A model generated the notes under the pieces. That model saw nothing but the letters and a program-made list of their open reading frames with translations, was not told the DNA's origin and did not search any database. Below are positions 59,534 through 64,000 of a DNA stretch of 64,000 bases, piece by piece; within the stretch, counting starts at the first letter, position 1, and the number at the start of each line of letters is the position of its first letter. Both the position numbers and the translations under genes were made by a program. The stretch is from Glutinoglossum americanum (lineage: Eukaryota; Ascomycota; Geoglossomycetes; Geoglossales; Geoglossaceae), in contig JAGHQL010000118.1 of assembly GCA_020080175.1 (NCBI GenBank), forward strand, positions 1 through 64,000, written 5' to 3'.

Positions 59534-59938
59534 GATATACCGATATACTATATCCTAGTGCTTGAAGGTCAAGTTGGCAGTGGCCCCATTCTTTGATTGG
59601 GATTTTCTTGTGTATACATACATATTACGTACAGGGTGCCCAATATAGATTTCCTGACATTCAAAGCAATCGAAGCAATGTCCGCACATCGAAATAATGA
59701 ATATATTCTTTCCGCAGTGCCCCTTGCGGCTCATTGTGCAGCCCCTGTATGCGATCTCTTGGAGTACATCGTCTGAGGTAAGCGAGCTCCCAACAAACGA
59801 CGAACCCCAGAGCACTGTGCATGGCCCACAACTCGCCTACCTATCTATATACGGAGCTTAACGTGTTCCGCGCGGATATGCTCCCTTGTGAGATGCGAGA
59901 CTTTTACACCGAGAGATCCACTCTATAGAGTACAAGGA
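59534..59938. other. Short intergenic region with a Cys-rich minus-strand frame
   Basis: About 405 bases between ADE4 and the glycosylase gene. A minus-strand open frame (about 59815 to 59555) encodes a Cys-rich segment, discussed in the findings; I do not call it as a gene because its start is unclear. Confidence 0.4.
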
Positions 59939-61381
59939 ATGGACCGCCCAGTCGCACGCTTCACGCGGGCCTCTGCTGCAAGAGAAGCCGCTTTCCTTAG
60001 GTCTTCTATTGCAAAACAGCTTTCCACCCCGCCACCGAGTATATCACCTCTACAGAAAGATCATAAAGCCTCAGTGAGGCGTATCGACTCAAGACAGAAG
60101 GCCAAAACCAATGGGGGGACTTCTACTGCTAGAACAGCTAGAAAACGGAAGAAGCTAGAGCCTTTCAAGAATGATAATGTCAACGAATTGCCACATAATC
60201 TGGGAACGCTCGCACCAATCGATGAAGTTACCGAGTCTATTTCTACTACGCTATCTTCAGGAAGGAAACGCAAATATACACTAGATTCCAAACAAGAAAT
60301 TAAGACCGATTCCGTGGGCGTGGCATTAACTGTTAAGCAAGACAAAATCCCTGCAGATTTTGTTACACCACCACCGGAGGTGCTCGACTTAAAGTCGAGA
60401 AGAACCAAGGCCAACCCCTATGGTCTCAGCCCTGGAGAGACTCCCTACCCAGACCATTTCCATCCAACTCCCGAAGAATGTCGTGAGGTTGCTCGACTAC
60501 TCTCCGAAGTTCATGGCGAAGTCAAAGCACCAGCAATGATTCCCGCACCTTCACCCACAGTCAGTGGATGTGGTGAAGTTCCCTCTATCCTTGACGCCCT
60601 TATCCGGACGCTTTTGAGTGCTGCTACCACCGGGACGAACTCTTCCCGAGCATTTAAAGGCCTGGTAGATAAATTTGGCCTATTGGAAGAGGGGATAGGG
60701 AAAGGAAGTGTCGATTGGGATAACGTTAGGAGGGCGGATGTTGCAGATGTTTTCGAAGCTATAAAGTGTGGTGGATTGGCCGCGGTCAAGAGCAAGCGTA
60801 TAAAGGAGATTCTCGAATTGGTGTACCAAGAGAATATCGCTCGCCGAAATGCTCTCAAGGCAGAAAAACTCGATGATCGATCCTTAGCACCAGGATGGGC
60901 CGAGGACGAAACTGGGGATAAAAAGGATATGGAAGTTGCTCGTGCAGACCAGCACGTGCTTTCCATTGACCATTTACATGCACTCTCATCAGATGATGCC
61001 TTGAACGAGCTCATCAAATATCCCGGCATCGGTCCAAAAACCGCCTCCTGCGTCCTCTTGTTTTGCATGCAGCGCCCGAGTTTCGCGGTTGATACCCATG
61101 TATTCAGGCTCTGCAAGTGGCTGGGTTGGGTCCCAGAGAAGGCAAACCGAAACTCCACATACAGTCACTGTGAGGTGCGAGTCCCTAACGAACTGAAATA
61201 CGAACTACATCAACTCTTCATCAAGCATGGGAAAACATGCCCTAGGTGTAGGGCAGCGACTGGGGAGGGAGGGGAAGGTTGGGAACTAGGGTGCCCAATC
61301 GACCATTTGGTGAAGAGGACGGGTAAGAGGAAAGGGGGTCCAGCCATGGGCAAAGGGACTAGGGAGGGGGAAGAATGGTGA
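59939..61381 (+). CDS. HhH-GPD superfamily DNA glycosylase
   Basis: A single exon of 480 residues; ATG at 59939 (MDRPVARFTRAS) is the first in frame. Residues 1-180 are basic and disordered, a likely nuclear tail. The HhH-GPD fold covers about residues 200-450: PSILDALIRTLLSAATTGTN, then after a long insertion DDALNELIKYPGIGPKTASC, the helix-hairpin-helix with the catalytic Lys, and FAVDTHVFRLCKWLGW, with the essential Asp. The family removes damaged bases in base excision repair; Lys plus Asp predicts bifunctional glycosylase/lyase chemistry. Three Cys near the end (TCPRC, then GCP 14 residues on) do not match the CX6CX2CX5C cluster of endonuclease III, so an iron-sulphur cluster is uncertain. 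Substrate may be oxidised pyrimidine or another base. Confidence 0.88.
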   Translation: MDRPVARFTRASAAREAAFLRSSIAKQLSTPPPSISPLQKDHKASVRRIDSRQKAKTNGGTSTARTARKRKKLEPFKNDNVNELPHNLGTLAPIDEVTESISTTLSSGRKRKYTLDSKQEIKTDSVGVALTVKQDKIPADFVTPPPEVLDLKSRRTKANPYGLSPGETPYPDHFHPTPEECREVARLLSEVHGEVKAPAMIPAPSPTVSGCGEVPSILDALIRTLLSAATTGTNSSRAFKGLVDKFGLLEEGIGKGSVDWDNVRRADVADVFEAIKCGGLAAVKSKRIKEILELVYQENIARRNALKAEKLDDRSLAPGWAEDETGDKKDMEVARADQHVLSIDHLHALSSDDALNELIKYPGIGPKTASCVLLFCMQRPSFAVDTHVFRLCKWLGWVPEKANRNSTYSHCEVRVPNELKYELHQLFIKHGKTCPRCRAATGEGGEGWELGCPIDHLVKRTGKRKGGPAMGKGTREGEEW

Positions 61382-61920
61382 GGGAATCCACAGTAAATAG
61401 GTGTGGGAATAGGGAAGTTGGTAGTGCTGAAAAACTCAATAGCTAGAACATGCTTCGAGATAAATTCTGGCCGGATGCTCTAGGCTATTTGCGAAGCTTA
61501 GACAATTCCAGTCCTTTATTATTTTCTTCTTTTCTATCTTTTTCTTCCTGTATTAATAGACGACTAGAATATACAATGCCTGACCTCTTTCCGAGAAGCG
61601 TTTGTTATACACGAATCCATATCAAGCTCTGGTTTCTTGCATACGAATAGTTATGTCTCGTTTATTTAACTAGATCACCTCTAACAGGGTATGTAATCAT
61701 TTATCCTTATTACCATGAAAAGACCTCCTTTCGCACCCCGAACTTCTGATGCTCATATGGCTAACCTGGTACGAGGGGGTCCATCAGTAACAAATACCCC
61801 CATGGCTTCCAGCAAACTGCCAGCAATCAAACACAAAGTCTGCAGGGTCGGTTACAGGGAAGCACTATGCCCGTCATTCATACCAGCGTGTCAGTCTGCC
61901 AAGTAAAAGTTCCTGCTCGC
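61382..61920. other. Convergent intergenic region
   Basis: About 540 bases, AT-rich, between convergent 3' ends. No gene is supported. Confidence 0.45.
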
Positions 61921-62543
61921 TCAGTAAAGCAGACGTATATGTCTCTATAGGATCCAGCAGCTAGAACGAAGGTGGTCATATAGAAGGAGAAGAGGAAGGT
62001 TAAAGGTGAAAGAGGGTAACATACAGGATTTCCGGAGCTGGAGAATGAAGAACAGACATATGCTGTAGCATCTGTGTTAACTGATTTTGAGGCGGTTAAG
62101 CATTGACAGGTATATTTTCCTGGACTAGCTGTGGCATTATAGGTCGGTGAACAACCAGGTCGCGCTGTGGCCATGATCGTTATGGTTTGGGTATAATTGC
62201 TGTAATTGCTGTTCTCATGTGCATTAGATGCTGTACAATTTTGTGCAGGGGACATGCCTTTGAGAAGCGACTAATCCACTCTTGTCACATTGTTTTGCAG
62301 CCATACAACCTCCAACCCCGCCCCCAACACCAGCGATAATCAAAATTATAATCACAGCAATTAGCCCACAAGTGGTCCTCCGGAGACACATATCATCTTC
62401 TCTGCTGCATTCCCCCGGTACCGATATAGATGGCGAGTTTCGGGACGGTGCTCGGCCACCTCTCCACCTTGCGGAACTGCTTGTAGACCTCCAACAGAAT
62501 GTGGAACGAACCCGGGTGCGGAGTAAGGTGCATGAGAGGCCAT
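61921..62543 (-). CDS. Small type II membrane protein, reading frame appears broken
   Basis: From ATG at 62543 the frame reads MASHAPYSAPGFVPHSVGGL then ends after NAAEKMICVSGG. A different frame picks up immediately with CLRRTTCGLIAVIIILIIAG and VGGGVGGCMAA, a membrane helix. Many ascomycete proteins of this layout have a Pro-rich cytosolic tail, an ICGLRR-like junction and one Gly-ending helix, so the shift at about 62390 looks like one missing base. A second frame change is needed before the luminal part (PAQNCTASNAHENSNYSNYT; TARPGCSPTYNATASPGKYT), which is N-glycosylation- and Cys-rich. The last exon is 61944-61921 after a normal intron at 62024-61945. It is either a recently damaged gene, a sequence error, or a model with an intron I missed. 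Function unknown. Confidence 0.4.
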
Positions 62544-63040
62544 TAGAACCACGCTCTTAGGAGTCCGGTAGATAATAGGAATGAAAAAGGTCTATTGTGT
62601 ACATACATGTAATCCTATTTATTTCCGCCGGCCCTCGAATAGGATTCTCGTGTGCTGCACGATGCAAAAATTAGCCGCACCCCATGAAAATTATAACGTA
62701 CTCGGACTAGGTATTAGTCTTTACATCGATTACCCCTATCTGATAAAGTTGCCTCTGCGACAATGTTTCAAAACGCACGCAGAAGCTTCCGCAACGGCCT
62801 AATTTCCATTTACAATATAGGATTTATATGATCACATGCGGAGTACATGAGCACAGAAAGCCCTAGAGAATTAAATGTGCATTAAAAAATCTTAACACAT
62901 CGGGTCTAGCCTGGTTCTCCCAGGACATTTTTCCCAAGGACATTTCTCCCAAGACCATTCGCTTATTTTGGTGTAGTTCTTTCGATCCGAATATTGTATC
63001 CGACGACCTGCTTCACTTCGAAGCTCAGGGCCATCGAACG
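62544..63040. other. Intergenic, divergent promoters
   Basis: About 500 bases, AT-rich, between the small minus-strand gene and the aldehyde dehydrogenase gene. A short direct repeat, CAAGGACATTT/CAAGACCATT, lies near 62936-62960. Nothing else recognised. Confidence 0.4.
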
Positions 63041-64000
63041 ATGTGGGACATGAGCCTTGTCGAGAAGCTCACGCAGTGCAACTTACCAACGGATCAATAT
63101 CCTGAGGTTTTAATTGCGTTCGTTCTGCTTCTCGCGCTTGCTGGAACGTTTTGGCTCTGGACACGTGAGGATGAAAGCGCGGTGCCTTATACCGTAGATG
63201 TCCCTCATCAATGCCTCTCTGGTTGGGATGGAGAGCTCCTGAAGGAGCCCTCCCTAAAGGTACGCGCGTTGTTGCTCTTGTTGTATCCCAATGGAAGGCT
63301 TTTGACACTCGATCTAGGCACCCGGCACAACACTCATTCAATGCTATTGCCCTGCAAACGGCAAGCTTCTGGGGACAGTCAACCCTGCAAGTACCACTGC
63401 TATTGATAGGGCAATCGCAAAGGCACAAGAAGCCCAGGTTGAATGGGCAAAGACAGGTTTTGCTCAACGGCGACGGGTGTTGCAGTCACTACTAAGGTGC
63501 GTGAGGACCAACTTCACGGCCCCTGCGCGAACAGAGTCAATAACTCATATCTTCAAAAATTAGGCACATCCTCGAGAATCAGACTAGTATATCAACAGCT
63601 GCTTGTCTGGATTCCGGTAAAACTCGAATTGATTCTTCGTTTGGTGAAATATTGGTTACAGTAGAGAAACTCAAATGGACAATCCTGCATGGAGAGAAAG
63701 CACTTAGGAGTGAGCGACGGCCAACAAATCTTCTGATGTGCTACAAGGCCAATGAAGTCAGGTGGGAGCCATTGGGCGTTGTAGCGGCCTGTGTCAGTTG
63801 GAAGTAGGTCATCGTCTAACTACTTCCTGAGTAATACACTAACTAGGGTTAATAGCTATCCGGTGAGCTATACTTTTTCCCGCAGCCCTACGTGTTGGTC
63901 GTTATTCATCATTGCACTAGTTTCACAACCTTATGGGTCCAATAATATCTGCCATCTTCGCTGGCAATGGTATTGTTATTAAGGGGTCTGAGAATACAGC
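63041..64000 (+). CDS. Membrane-anchored aldehyde dehydrogenase (MSC7-like), 3' truncated by window end
   Basis: Exons 63041-63259, 63318-63496, 63564-63803, 63856-63862 and 63921 to the window edge join in phase, giving the first 168 residues of an enzyme that continues outside. Residues 24-39 form one hydrophobic segment (VLIAFVLLLALAGTFWLW), followed by a short luminal or cytosolic linker. The aldehyde dehydrogenase fold starts with APGTTLIQCYCPANGKLLGT and continues KTGFAQRRRVLQSLLRHILE, CLDSGKTRIDSSFGEILVTV, KLKWTILHGEKAL and EPLGVVAACVSWNYPFHNLM, the cofactor-binding WNYP segment. The catalytic Cys and Glu lie beyond the window. The arrangement matches fungal Msc7-type enzymes of endomembranes. 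The fourth exon is only seven bases and completes the WNYP motif. Confidence 0.9.

Overview
This window looks like nuclear DNA of a filamentous ascomycete (Pezizomycotina). Genes are compact, many have several introns of about 50-70 bases, and the recognisable products are fungal: exomer subunit Chs5, WASP homologue Las17, Oca5, a secreted ferritin-like protein, an MSC7-type aldehyde dehydrogenase and a RID/Masc1-type cytosine methyltransferase with its diagnostic EQT motif. The methyltransferase restricts it to filamentous ascomycetes. An early-diverging class such as Pezizomycetes is possible, but that is a guess. I saw no bacterial, organellar or viral block and no convincing transposon.

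Layout. 0-5.4 kb: a secreted ferritin-like gene, then low-complexity spacer, then an unknown Gln/Ser/Pro-rich gene on the minus strand. 5.4-10.2 kb: 4.8 kb with no gene I can support. 10.2-20 kb: an intron-rich unknown gene, a membrane-anchored SGNH-hydrolase-like protein and an MFS transporter. 20.5-22.3 kb: a type II membrane protein on the minus strand. 24.1-27.3 kb: three tandem housekeeping genes (eL14, NAC alpha, ATP synthase subunit d). 27.6-28.2 kb: a small unknown gene. 29.2-35.4 kb: SRP receptor alpha and YIF1 diverging from a shared 226-base promoter, then a PhoD-like phosphatase. 36.5-43.9 kb: OCA5, NAC beta and LAS17, all on the minus strand. 44.3-47.6 kb: the XPF/Rad1 nuclease. 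48.0-51.0 kb: eIF1A, an unknown divergent gene and CHS5. 52.1-55.6 kb: the DNA methyltransferase. 57.6-61.4 kb: ADE4 and an HhH-GPD DNA glycosylase. 61.4-64 kb: a possibly broken small membrane-protein gene and the 5' part of an aldehyde dehydrogenase that leaves the window.

Themes. Five genes act in making or targeting nascent proteins (eL14, both NAC subunits, SRP receptor alpha, eIF1A), spread over 25 kb. Chs5, Yif1 and Las17 act in membrane traffic and cortical actin. Rad1, the glycosylase and the methyltransferase act on DNA. These are neighbours rather than an operon-like unit. Gene models were built by hand from splice signals, phase and family similarity; exon edges were checked for phase unless stated otherwise.
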